From Intestinimonas sp052065695 (lineage in GTDB: Bacteria > Bacillota > Clostridia > Oscillospirales > Oscillospiraceae): 64,000 nt of DNA. Below, piece after piece: positions 17,253 through 25,274 of the stretch (within the stretch, counting starts at the first letter, position 1; the number at the start of each line of letters is the position of its first letter). The translations under genes and the position numbers were made by a program. The stretch lies in NCBI RefSeq assembly GCF_052065695.1, contig NZ_JBQHTM010000003.1, positions 50,475 through 114,474 on the forward strand. The letters run 5' to 3'. A model generated the notes under the pieces. It saw only the letters and a program-made list of their open reading frames with translations. It searched no databases and was not told the DNA's origin.

Positions 17253-18419
17253 TTGTATACAATTAATACCCCCGAGGGGACCCGGGACCGGCTCTTTGCC
17301 GAGTGCCGGGAGCGGCGGCAGGTCCAGCGGGAGCTGACGGCGCTCTTTCAGCGGCGGGGCTACGCCGAGGTGAGCACGCCGGAGGTGGAGTTCTACGACC
17401 TCTTCCTCCAGTCGGGCAACCCCATGCCCCAGGAGAGCATGCTCAAGATCATTGACCGCTCCGGCAAGATCATGGTGATGCGGCCCGACTGCACCACCCC
17501 TATCGCCCGGGTTGCGGCCACCAAGCTGAAGGCTTTGCCCCTGCCCCAGCGGCTCTTTTACGACCAGACTGTATTCCGCTCCGGCCAGGAGCACAAGGGT
17601 GGCAGCAGTGAGATCGCCCAGTGCGGCGTGGAGCTCATCGGTGCCGCCGGCTGGAAGGCCGACCTGGAGATGGTGGCCCTGGCGGTGGACGCCCTGGGCG
17701 CCTGCGGCGTGAAGGACTACCATGTGGAGCTGGGCCATGTGGGCTTTTTCCGGGATCTGGCCAGCCGGGTGGATATGCCCGCCGCCGTCATCGAGCAGAT
17801 GCGCTTGCTCATCGAGGGCAAGAACTTCGCCGCCCTCAATGACCTGCTGGAGCCCTACGCCGGGCAGGGAGCCTGCAAGGCCCTGCGGCGGCTCTCCCGC
17901 CTCTTCGGCGGGGCGGAGGTGCTGGACGAGGCCGAGGAGCTGGCCGGGGGCAGCGCCGTGCTGGTCTACCTGCGGCAGCTCTACAATGCCCTCTGTAAGG
18001 CGGGCTATGGCGACCACATCCGCTTCGATCTGGGCATGGTCCACCAGATCGACTACTATACCGGCGTGGTCTTCCGGGGCTATGTAGAGGGGGCGGGGGA
18101 CGCCGTCCTCTCCGGCGGTCGGTACGACAACCTGGTGGAGGCCTTCGGCCGGGCGGCCCCCGCCACCGGCTTTGCCGTGGACGTGGACGCGGTGGCCGGC
18201 TGCCTCCCGGAGGCGCCGACGGCGCGTCTGGAGACCCTGATCCACTACGGCGCCGACGACCTGGGCCGGGCCCTGGCGGCGGTGGACGCCGCCGCGCCGG
18301 GGACGGTGGAGCTCTCCCCCCGAGGTGAGGTTGAGGAGACCATCGCCCTGGCCAAGGAGAAGGGCGCAAAGGCCGTGCTGGTGCTGGAGAACGGGAGCGA
18401 GAGGAGGGTGGAGCTATGA
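17253..18419 (+). CDS. hisZ: ATP phosphoribosyltransferase regulatory subunit
   Basis: Histidyl-tRNA-synthetase-like subunit required by the short form of HisG; 388 residues. NTPEGTRDRLFAECRERR begins the class II core. ILKIIDRSGKIMVMRPDCTTPIA and FYDQTVFRSGQEHKG are present, but the tRNA anticodon-binding domain of true HisRS is not, which fits HisZ. Start is TTG at 17253 after GAAAGGGGGA. The stop overlaps the hisG start (ATGA). Confidence 0.93.
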   Translation: MYTINTPEGTRDRLFAECRERRQVQRELTALFQRRGYAEVSTPEVEFYDLFLQSGNPMPQESMLKIIDRSGKIMVMRPDCTTPIARVAATKLKALPLPQRLFYDQTVFRSGQEHKGGSSEIAQCGVELIGAAGWKADLEMVALAVDALGACGVKDYHVELGHVGFFRDLASRVDMPAAVIEQMRLLIEGKNFAALNDLLEPYAGQGACKALRRLSRLFGGAEVLDEAEELAGGSAVLVYLRQLYNALCKAGYGDHIRFDLGMVHQIDYYTGVVFRGYVEGAGDAVLSGGRYDNLVEAFGRAAPATGFAVDVDAVAGCLPEAPTARLETLIHYGADDLGRALAAVDAAAPGTVELSPRGEVEETIALAKEKGAKAVLVLENGSERRVEL

Positions 18420-18625
18420 GCGAGCCTTTACGGATCGCCCTCACCAAGGGGCGGCTTCAGGACAAGTCGGTGGAGCTCTTTGAGGCCATGGGCCTGGACT
18501 GCACCCCCATCAAGAACCCGGGCCGGCGGCTGATCCACACCATCCCCAACTACCCTCTGGAGGCGGTGCTGGCCAAGGCCCCCGACGTCATCACCTACGT
18601 GGAGCACGGGGGTTCACTTAGATAA
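18416..18625 (+). pseudogene. hisG: hisG 5' part, interrupted by element 1
   Basis: N-terminal 65 residues of ATP phosphoribosyltransferase, the first enzyme of histidine synthesis (LRIALTKGRLQDKSVELFE ... PDVITYVEHG). After Gly65 the frame enters element 1 and stops at 18625, adding GSLR. The break falls inside the family motif YVEHGVCDLGIVGKD. The second part lies at 26943-27390. Joining 18609 to 26943 restores a 213-residue short-form HisG in frame, as expected with HisZ present. Confidence 0.95.
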
Positions 18626-18630
18626 AGATA
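18601..18630. other. attL of element 1
   Basis: GAGCAC (hisG) then five G, then TTCACTTAGATAAAGATA. The GG core is best placed at 18608-18609 because this makes the two attP arms symmetric and gives an in-frame hisG on excision. Confidence 0.8.
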
Positions 18631-18685
18631 CCACATCAATCCCACGCTGACTTTTGCTCAACCGATACAGCCGGAGGGCTGGATA

Positions 18686-18739
18686 ACAAGAAAAGGCGGT
18701 ATGCGCCCCGTGGAGGGGTAGCGTACCGCCTTTTCTTGT
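18686..18739. repeat. 16-bp perfect hairpin near the left end of element 1
   Basis: ACAAGAAAAGGCGGTA pairs perfectly with TACCGCCTTTTCTTGT, with a GC-rich inner part. It could block transcription coming in from hisG, although there is no clean T run. Confidence 0.6.
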
Positions 18740-18773
18740 GGGGGTTTCCAAAGGGGGCAACGCCCCCATTTGG

Positions 18774-18812
18774 CACACGACTTTGCGAAGCAAAGTGTAG
18801 TGTGTTATACGC
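18774..18812 (+). other. oriT: oriT of the pMV158/MobV type
   Basis: CACACGACTTTGCGAAGCAA followed by AGTGTAGTGTG/TTATAC. The inverted repeat ACTTTGC-GAA-GCAAAGT followed by TAGTGTG/TTA matches the layout of the pMV158 nick region. The predicted nick is between 18804 and 18805. It fits the MobV relaxase at 23963-24907 and the end-proximal RSA site of Tn4451-type elements. Confidence 0.75.
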
Positions 18813-19146
18813 TCTGTCGGCGTTGCCGTGAAAATGCCGTTGCCGCCGGGGAGGGCAAGGGCATTTGAAGCGGCAGGAAAACAGGGCTGTGCTTGCGTGG
18901 CGTAGAGCCGTAAGCACAGGTCTGGTTTCAACAGCAGACTGGGCGTATATGAAAGCCCCCGTCCCTCGTCCTACGCTCCGACTTGTGGACAAAGTGTCCC
19001 GAAGTTGTGGCTACACTCCCGGAAAAGTAACAGGACAGCGGGCAACCGTCAAGGCTGAAATGAACGGGTTTACACCCGGCCTTGACCGCCACCCGCCGTC
19101 CCGCTGAATGGGTGGACAAGGCGGCCAATCCCTCAAAGTGCTTGGC
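18813..19146. other. Non-coding stretch of element 1
   Basis: No ORF with a credible ribosome site or family resemblance. GC-rich mobile-element backbone sequence leading into the first direct repeat. Confidence 0.4.
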
Positions 19147-19319
19147 CGCTCTCGTTCTGATTTTGGAGCGTTTCTTTTCTCATAATGAAATGGGCGGGAA
19201 GCCATTTTAGGGCTTTCCCTCCTTGATTGCCCATCTGCAAAGACGGGCGGGACTGTCAACGGCGGCGCATGAAATGCGCCGTTCATTTTGACCGTTGACT
19301 GGCTTGGCTGCCTTTGCTA
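19147..19319 (+). repeat. Direct repeat copy 1 flanking the kinase cassette
   Basis: About 170 bp highly similar to 19933-20105. Shared blocks include TTTTGGAGCGTTTCTT, TGGGCGGGAAGCCATTTTAG and CAAAGACGGGCGGGACTGTC. It contains the small palindrome GGCGCAT ... ATGCGCC. Confidence 0.85.
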
Positions 19320-19357
19320 TTTCTCTGATAAATGAAATTTCGATTTTTAGAAATCGT

Positions 19358-19903
19358 TTAAGATAGCAATGCGGCTCCACTTGAAATTTTTTCTTTTACT
19401 GCAAAAACAGCCTCTTGGATAGAATAGGTTGTCGTTTCTATAACATTCGATTCATATATCCCCAAATTACAAAATTGCTCCCACATTGTTTCTACTAATT
19501 CAACATTTGTTTTTCTGTCTAATTTTGAGCGTTCCACAGCTCGTTTCATAGTTTCTTCTTTACTGGCTCTTAAAACAATATAGTGTACTTCATAATCTTC
19601 TCGAACAAGGGCTCTCCATGGTTCTAAAAACCACGGCCCGACAATTCCATCTACAATTACATCATATCCGCCGCGGGCATAGCGCTTTGCAGCTTCTAAA
19701 AAGGCTTCAATGACAACTAAATTTTGTTCGTTGGACTCTGGTAAATGCGGCGGTATTGCTCCTTTGCTTAAATAATGAAAAAAGTCGTCTGTGTGCATAT
19801 GCACAGATTTATCCATGTTCGATTCTTTTGCGACAATCGACGCAGTTGTTGTCTTTCCTGTTCCCGGCGAACCTGTAATCACAATAATTCTTCCTTGATT
19901 CAT
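19358..19903 (-). CDS. P-loop kinase/AAA_33-type protein
   Basis: A 181-residue protein with Walker A GSPGTGKTTTA (residues 11-21) near the N-terminus, a DDFFHYLSKG substrate-type loop, and VIVDGIVGPWFLEPWRALV. The fold resembles small-molecule kinases (AAA_33, chloramphenicol-phosphotransferase-like, zeta-toxin-like). The substrate is unknown; its position beside a resistance gene suggests antibiotic or nucleotide phosphorylation, but this is only inference. The gene is AT-rich and sits alone between two 170-bp direct repeats, like a cassette. Confidence 0.75.
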   Translation of the reverse strand: MNQGRIIVITGSPGTGKTTTASIVAKESNMDKSVHMHTDDFFHYLSKGAIPPHLPESNEQNLVVIEAFLEAAKRYARGGYDVIVDGIVGPWFLEPWRALVREDYEVHYIVLRASKEETMKRAVERSKLDRKTNVELVETMWEQFCNLGIYESNVIETTTYSIQEAVFAVKEKISSGAALLS

Positions 19904-19932
19904 CTACATTCTCCCTCGCAATTCAGATTTAC

Positions 19933-20105
19933 CGCTCTCTTTCTGGTTTTGGAGCGTTTCTTCTCTCAAGATTGAAATGGGCGGGAAGCCATTTTAGGGC
20001 TTTCCCGCCTTGATTGCCCATCAGCAAAGACGGGCGGGACTGTCAACGGCGGCGCATTTATGCGCCGTTCATCTTGACCGTTGATTGGCCCCGCTAACTT
20101 TGCTA
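19933..20105 (+). repeat. Direct repeat copy 2 flanking the kinase cassette
   Basis: Second copy of the repeat at 19147-19319 in the same orientation. It ends at the stop codon of the nucleotidyltransferase gene. Confidence 0.85.
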
Positions 20106-20879
20106 CTCTGTTCTAAGTAATTCCTCAATTTGTTTTTTCATATATTCTACAAGTGCCATCGCTTCCTTTTCTACTGTCTCCCATTCATCAGACAAATTTC
20201 CCAAATAAGCTTCCTTTGCCGTTGTTAGCAGGGGGGGGAATCTCTCCGGCAATTTTAAAATTACCCATTTTGCGGCAACATCTTTTGTCGTGATTTCTTC
20301 TGTTACTAAAGTAAACCACATTCGTGATAAGGTTAATAACACATTTCTTTCATCACCCTTAAAGCTGGAAATCAAACCAGGTAAAGAAAACCGAATTGCT
20401 TTTTTAATTTCGTGAAATGGGATAGCGGGAATAAGCTCTTTGCTTTCCGCCCCCTTCAAAGTTATGCTATTTTTTCTTGCTTGCCATAATAAAATCATTA
20501 TATCTGGGTCATTGCAGGCTTGCGGATATTCTCCTGCTTCCATCTCTCCCCTTAGCCATTCACCATACATATACTGACATTTTGGCGGAAATTGCAACGG
20601 AACAATATCAGATTGATTGATAATAGTTACCTCTAAAGGTCTTTTTTCAATACAGCCTACGGAGCCAGAAATTTTCAATAATTGCTTTGTTAGATCTGCT
20701 CTGATTGAATTACTCAATTCTTGTTTAGTAATTATCAGTATATCTATATCACTATCTGGACGCAGCCCATTCATTGTTGCTGAACCATATAAATATATCC
20801 CCAATATTTGACCTTGTAATATGGTTTCTGCTATTGAAATAACTTGATTTACTTGTTGTGGAAATTCATTTATATTCAT
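20103..20879 (-). CDS. Aminoglycoside nucleotidyltransferase, ANT(9)/AadA-like
   Basis: A 258-residue adenylyltransferase predicted to inactivate spectinomycin. The catalytic motif GS(32-33) ... DSDIDI with Asp44 and Asp46 is intact. PLEVTIINQSDIVP, YGEWLRGEMEAG, GDERNVLLTLSRMW and KDVAAKWVILKLP match ANT(9) and AadA proteins in order; overall closer to ANT(9) by my recollection. The exact subtype and spectrum (spectinomycin alone or with streptomycin) cannot be read from sequence by eye. AT-rich. Lies 24 bp after the nucleoside phosphorylase on the same strand. Confidence 0.85.
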   Translation of the reverse strand: MNINEFPQQVNQVISIAETILQGQILGIYLYGSATMNGLRPDSDIDILIITKQELSNSIRADLTKQLLKISGSVGCIEKRPLEVTIINQSDIVPLQFPPKCQYMYGEWLRGEMEAGEYPQACNDPDIMILLWQARKNSITLKGAESKELIPAIPFHEIKKAIRFSLPGLISSFKGDERNVLLTLSRMWFTLVTEEITTKDVAAKWVILKLPERFPPLLTTAKEAYLGNLSDEWETVEKEAMALVEYMKKQIEELLRTE

Positions 20880-20903
20880 TGTAACTCCTATATGTATTTA
20901 TTT

Positions 20904-21674
20904 TTACTCCTCAACAACTGATAAAACAGCGTCTAAGGCTAATTCTAAGGCTATGGATATACTTGTTTTTCCCCATTCTCTTTCTTGGTATTTATGAGGG
21001 TCTGCAAGAGTATCGGCTGAAAAAAGCAGCATAGCCCATGTAACTTTTCTAAATTTTGCACACGCCGCCAATGCGGAACATTCCATTTCTACTACTTGAC
21101 ATCCCTCTTCTTTCCGATACTGAACCATTTCTACTGTTTCTCGATAAAAACCGTCTGTTGTCCATGTTTTAACTTCCCAATATGGTATATTCTTTTGGCT
21201 TAAAGCAGATTCAATCGCATTTATACCAGCCTTTGAAATCTCTACTTCTCGGGAGGGAGGAAGATAATGGTAAGATGTTCCCTCATCTCTCAATGCAGAA
21301 ACAGGTATCAAAAATCTATTTTCCGGGATGTCTTCCAATACGCCGCAGGAGCCGACGGAAATAATCTTTGTTACACCCCCTGCAATTAAATATTCTAAAA
21401 CTTGGACGGCAGCAGCACTTCCCACAGGAGCCGGACATAGACATATTTTCTCCTGATTATAAAGACATTCATAAATAGGATATCGTCTTGTTGCACTTTC
21501 AAATTCATCTATCTGTATTCCATCATGGGTATGTGCATAATTTTCAACCTCGTCTCCTAAAAAAGCAAACACTGCTTTTGCAGGAAAACATTTTTTCCCA
21601 TTTCCCGGCTGAAAAACAGCTTTTGATGCGGTATCGTACTCTAAAACAGGGTAGTCATGCTTTACTAATGGCAT
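20904..21674 (-). CDS. Nucleoside phosphorylase (PNP/UDP family)
   Basis: A 256-residue purine/uridine phosphorylase fold protein. APVGSAAAVQVLEYLIAGGV, IISVGSCGVLED and the C-terminal VVEMECSALAACAKFR (the MEXEAA-like ribose-binding motif) are visible. It cleaves nucleosides with phosphate; the precise base is uncertain. It is AT-rich and lies between the XRE pseudogene and the nucleotidyltransferase gene, in one minus-strand array. No strong ribosome site is seen. Confidence 0.8.
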   Translation of the reverse strand: MPLVKHDYPVLEYDTASKAVFQPGNGKKCFPAKAVFAFLGDEVENYAHTHDGIQIDEFESATRRYPIYECLYNQEKICLCPAPVGSAAAVQVLEYLIAGGVTKIISVGSCGVLEDIPENRFLIPVSALRDEGTSYHYLPPSREVEISKAGINAIESALSQKNIPYWEVKTWTTDGFYRETVEMVQYRKEEGCQVVEMECSALAACAKFRKVTWAMLLFSADTLADPHKYQEREWGKTSISIALELALDAVLSVVEE

Positions 21675-21698
21675 ATTATTATCTCGAATAACAGGCTA

Positions 21699-22518
21699 TT
21701 ATTCTATTCCTTTCATCATCTTTTTTGCCAACTGCTTGAACAGGTCGGCAGTTTCTTCATCCATCGGCGTAAGCTGTCCGATCTGTCCGGCAACCATCGC
21801 CGCTACATCGTCAATGGAAAGCGGGTTTTGCTTCTGTTCCGCCAATGCGTCCCGCATGGCTTGGAACATCGCGGCGGTCACAGCTTCTCCCGGCTGTTCC
21901 CCGTTGTCAATGTCTTTCTTAATATCCCGCAGGATAGCAAGGAACACATTTTTGATTTTCTCAATCTCCGCATCATGTTCCCCCATCTTCTGGGCGTTCA
22001 AAAGCTGTAAATCCTGCTTTGCTTCCGCCCGGTGTTCCGGGTGTTCTTTCATCAGGTCGGACAGGGAAGCCGTTGCTATCTCGATAAGCTGGTTTCTTGC
22101 TGTTATGCCTTTTGCCGCTGTGTCCTGAAAATAAATCCGTATCAAATCTATCAGCTTAGGAAAATTCCTGTGTTCCAACAGGCGGTTGAGGATTTGCACA
22201 TCAACAGCACCCGTCACGAGCCCCCTCACGGCTCCCTCGGACAAGCCTAATTCAGAAATATCGTAGCTTTTACGGACGCTCACGGTGGATAAGCCCAGTA
22301 TGTAGTCTGTCGATACCTTAAATTCCTTTGCCACGCCTATGAGAATATCACTGCTGACTATAAAATGTCAAGACCGAATGTACCGTTCTCGTTTCGCCGC
22401 TGACAATGCGGCTCAACTGGGAAGCGGAAACCCCTATCTTCTCCGCAAGTTCCTTTTGTGTGATGTGGTTCCCGTTGCATAAATCGGAAATCCGCTGTCC
22501 GGGTGTTCCGGGTAAAGC
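21699..22518 (-). pseudogene. XRE-family regulator, broken by an internal insertion
   Basis: The N-terminal helix-turn-helix (ITQKELAEKIGVSASQLSRI, then SGETRT) and the downstream part (SSDILIGVAKEFKVSTDYIL, then GLS; ending in MMKGIE) belong to one protein type but lie in different frames. 28 bp at 22356-22383 separate ACG(Thr) from AGCAGT(Ser-Ser), where relatives would have about one codon, shifting the frame. The second part could be translated from an internal start. It is the first gene of the minus-strand array with the resistance cargo. Confidence 0.7.
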
Positions 22519-22560
22519 CATAGATACGCACCTCCTCCGCATACTTCCATTATACAGAAT

Positions 22561-22635
22561 GATTGCAAAAATGCAATTTCCAAAGTGTAAACTTCATCAA
22601 AATGCAATTCTCGCAAAATTCCGGGGATTGCATTT
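22561..22635. promoter_or_regulatory. Cluster of TGCAA-type operator-like repeats
   Basis: Motifs ATTGCA, ATGCAATTTCC, ATGCAATTCTC and ATTGCATTT occur in alternating orientation between the divergent XRE gene and the Cys-rich gene, as expected for an XRE autoregulatory site. Confidence 0.4.
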
Positions 22636-22859
22636 TTTTCGTGTAGACTTAGGGTAGTTCATCGATGGACAGCACCTTGAAAACAGAATGACCGTCCGAA
22701 AAGGAATACCCCGGCTGGGGAAGCACCGCAAGGAACCGGACTTCGAGACAAAATGTCCCGAAGCTGCGGGGAGCGTGCCAACGCCGGAACACGCCGCAGG
22801 AATGGGGCAGGAAACCTTTTCGGGGAGAACGGCAACGGAAAGCAAAATGGAGGGAACGC

Positions 22860-23273
22860 ATGAGAGATAACCCCTATAAAGACTTGCCGCCACTGGAACG
22901 CAGGCCGGACGGTTCCCTTTACCGCATGACACCGGCGCAGAGAAAACAGGCGGCCAGCCTGATACGCCGGGAGTGTTGTTGCTGTGAGGACGGCAACTGC
23001 ATTGTCCTTGATGATGGGGACACCTGCACCTGCCCGCAGACGATTTCTTTCTCGGTCTGCTGTAAGTGGTTCCGCTGGGCGGTCTTGCCGCTGGACGGGA
23101 CGCTGGAAGCGGAAATTTTCCGGGATAAGGACTTGAAACGCTGTGCGGTCTGCGGTGGCGTGTTCGTCCCCAAATCCAACCGGGCAAAATACTGCCCCGG
23201 CTGTGCCGCCAGAGTTCACAGGCGGCAGAAAACAGAAAGTGAACGGAAAAGGAGGTCTGCTGTGGACAGTTAG
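22860..23273 (+). CDS. Cysteine-rich VLP-type protein
   Basis: A 137-residue protein with clusters RRECCCCEDGNCIVLDDGD, CTCPQ, CCKWFRWAVLPLD and the zinc-ribbon-like CAVCGGVFVPKSNRAKYCPGC. This architecture matches the cysteine-rich VLP family common in Firmicute mobile elements; function unknown. It has a basic tail (RRQKTESERKRR). Start at 22860 after AAATGGAGGGAACGC. Upstream of the replication and mobilization genes. Confidence 0.75.
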   Translation: MRDNPYKDLPPLERRPDGSLYRMTPAQRKQAASLIRRECCCCEDGNCIVLDDGDTCTCPQTISFSVCCKWFRWAVLPLDGTLEAEIFRDKDLKRCAVCGGVFVPKSNRAKYCPGCAARVHRRQKTESERKRRSAVDS

Positions 23274-23384
23274 GAGCGAAAAAAGCCTTGATTTATCAGG
23301 CTTCGCAAGCCCCAAACCGGGGCTGGTGGTATAAAGTATCGCCCGCCCCGGAAAACGGGCTTCTAACCGTCCACAAAACGCACT

Positions 23385-23780
23385 ATGACAAATACCATCT
23401 ATATCCATCAGCCGGAAAAGGCGTTCAGCTTCACCCGGCTCCCGAATTTTCTCTTTGAAGCCCCCACATTCAAGCCCCTGTCCAACGAGGCAAAGGTTCT
23501 GTACGCCTTTATCCTGCGCCGGACAGAGTTATCCCGCAAGAATGGGTGGGCGGATGACTGCGGACGGATTTTCCTGTATTACCCTATCTGTGAAGTGGTC
23601 ACACTGCTCCATTGTGGGCGGCAGAAAGCGGTGAATACCCTGCGGGAACTGCAATACGCCGGACTGGTGGAGATCCAGAAGCAGGGCTGTGGAAAACCCA
23701 ACCGCATTTTCCCAAAATCCTATGAAGCGGTTCCAAACACCGACTTCAAGAAATCCGGTTCTAGTACGCCGGAGGGCTGA
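23385..23780 (+). CDS. RepA_N-type replication initiator, short form
   Basis: 131 residues matching the N-terminal winged-helix part of replication initiator A: YIHQPEKAFSFTRLPNFLFE, LSNEAKVLYAFILRRTELS and LHCGRQKAVNTLRELQYAGL. The C-terminal half of full initiators is absent, so it may be a truncation or a short form used by integrative elements. It stops about 180 bp before the relaxase gene. Confidence 0.75.
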   Translation: MTNTIYIHQPEKAFSFTRLPNFLFEAPTFKPLSNEAKVLYAFILRRTELSRKNGWADDCGRIFLYYPICEVVTLLHCGRQKAVNTLRELQYAGLVEIQKQGCGKPNRIFPKSYEAVPNTDFKKSGSSTPEG

Positions 23781-23962
23781 AAACCGTACCCATGAAGTAC
23801 GGAAATCACTCCTGAGACGTACGAAAACCGGACGGTATATAGAAATACAAAGATAAAAAGATTGATTTATATTCTATCCATTCCAATCCTATCCGAGCTA
23901 ATTTCTGCGGGATTTTCCCTGTGGAAAACCCCGGATAGGAAAGGAATGGGGAAAGGAGCAGA

Positions 23963-24907
23963 ATGGCACAACACGCAATTTTGCGGTTTGAGAAGCACAA
24001 GGGCAACCCGGCAAGGCCGCTGGAAGCCCATCACGAAAGACAGAAAGAACAATACGCCAGCAACCCCGACATTGACACAAGCCGGAGCAAGTACAACTTT
24101 CATATCGTCAAGCCAGAGGGCAGGTACTATCATTTCATTCAAAACCGCATTGAACAGGCCGGGTGCCGAACCCGCAAGGACAGCACACGGTTTGTCGATA
24201 CGCTGGTAACTGCCAGCCCGGAGTTTTTCAAGAGGAAATCCCCAAAGGAGATACAGGCGTTTTTCCAGAGGGCGGCGGACTTCCTCATTGGCCGGGTAGG
24301 ACGGGAAAATATCGTGTCGGCGGTGGTACACATGGACGAGAAAACGCCCCACCTGCATTTGACCTTTGTTCCGCTGACAAAGGACAACCGCCTGTGTGCA
24401 AAGGAGATTATCGGCAACCGGGCAAACCTGACGAAGTGGCAGGATGATTTTCACGCCTATATGGTGGAGAAATATCCTGACTTGGAGCGTGGGGAAAGTG
24501 CCAGCAAGACAGGCCGGAAGCATATCCCCACCCGGATTTTCAAACAGGCGGTTTCCCTCTCCAAACAGGCCAGAGCCATTGAAGCCGCCCTTGACGGCAT
24601 TAACCCACTAAACGCCGGAAAGAAAAAAGAGGAAGCCCTCTCCATGCTGAAAAAGTGGTTTCCGCAGATGGAGAACTTCTCCGGGCAGTTGAAAAAGTAC
24701 AAGGTCACAATCAATGACCTGTTGGCGGAGAATGAGAAGTTGGAAGCAAGGGCAAAGGCCAGTGAAAAAGGCAAGATGAAAGATACGATAGAACGGGCAA
24801 AGCTGAAAAGCGAATTGGACAATTTACAGCGGCTGGTTGACCGTATCCCGCCGGATATACTGGCGGAGCTGAAACGGCAGCAGCGGCACACGGTAAAGGA
24901 AAGGTGA
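23963..24907 (+). CDS. MobV-family relaxase (TnpZ-like)
   Basis: Plasmid-mobilization relaxase (Mob/Pre), 314 residues. The N-terminus MAQHAILRFEKHKGNPARPL and the histidine motif HMDEKTPHLHLTFVPLTKD (about residue 130) are the MobV hallmarks. A coiled-coil C-terminus follows (ENEKLEARAKASEKGKMKD). It would nick the oriT at 18804/18805. In Tn4451 the equivalent gene is tnpZ. RBS GGGGAAAGGAG precedes the ATG. Confidence 0.9.
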   Translation: MAQHAILRFEKHKGNPARPLEAHHERQKEQYASNPDIDTSRSKYNFHIVKPEGRYYHFIQNRIEQAGCRTRKDSTRFVDTLVTASPEFFKRKSPKEIQAFFQRAADFLIGRVGRENIVSAVVHMDEKTPHLHLTFVPLTKDNRLCAKEIIGNRANLTKWQDDFHAYMVEKYPDLERGESASKTGRKHIPTRIFKQAVSLSKQARAIEAALDGINPLNAGKKKEEALSMLKKWFPQMENFSGQLKKYKVTINDLLAENEKLEARAKASEKGKMKDTIERAKLKSELDNLQRLVDRIPPDILAELKRQQRHTVKER

Positions 24908-24979
24908 TAGATATAAGCAGAAATTTTCGCCGCCTCTGTGCGGCATTGTACCTTGAAAACTGAATATGGAGGACACTGG

Positions 24980-25174
24980 ATGGCAAAAAGTGAAAGCGAT
25001 ATTTTTACACCCCGAACAGGGCAGGTTATACAAGCAGAGAACGGCACGCAGTATTTTGTATGTGGGAACAACCGTATAAAAATCTCCGAACACTTCGCCG
25101 CAGGCGGGAAGCCCCTCGGTGATCTGATTGTAGATGTGGTGCGGCATACCGCAGAAAAAGCCGCTTCAACCTGA
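24980..25174 (+). CDS. TnpW-like small protein
   Basis: 64 residues (MAKSESDIFTPRTGQVIQAE ... KAAST) between relaxase and recombinase, where Tn4451 has tnpW. The core NGTQYFVCGNNRIKISEHF followed by LGDLIVDVV resembles this small family. The start at 24980 follows TGGAGGACAC. Function unknown; possibly a recombination accessory. Confidence 0.6.
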   Translation: MAKSESDIFTPRTGQVIQAENGTQYFVCGNNRIKISEHFAAGGKPLGDLIVDVVRHTAEKAAST

Positions 25175-25184
25175 TAGCCCATCA

Positions 25185-25245
25185 TTGATAACACGCCCAC
25201 GCTTATGATATAATTGCCATAGAGCAAAAGTATTGTAAGCGTGGG
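25185..25245 (+). promoter_or_regulatory. Promoter and inverted repeat before the element 1 recombinase
   Basis: TTGATA (25185-25190), 18 bp, TATAAT (25209-25214). A perfect 10-bp inverted repeat CCCACGCTTA (25196-25205)/TAAGCGTGGG (25236-25245) brackets the -10 box and could be an operator for self-control. Confidence 0.55.
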
Positions 25246-25274
25246 TTGTTTCTTTAGAAGGAGGATTTTTAACG

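Noticed and set aside
18865..19107. 80-residue ORF next to the oriT region
   Set aside because: No ribosome site, no conserved motif, and it overlaps mobile-element backbone repeats.
24945..24968. ACCTTGAAAACTGAATA, resembling a rRNA spacer processing motif
   Set aside because: No rRNA nearby. A variant (CACCTTGAAAACAGAATG) occurs at about 22670 before another element gene, so it is a recurrent element leader sequence, not an rRNA operon remnant.
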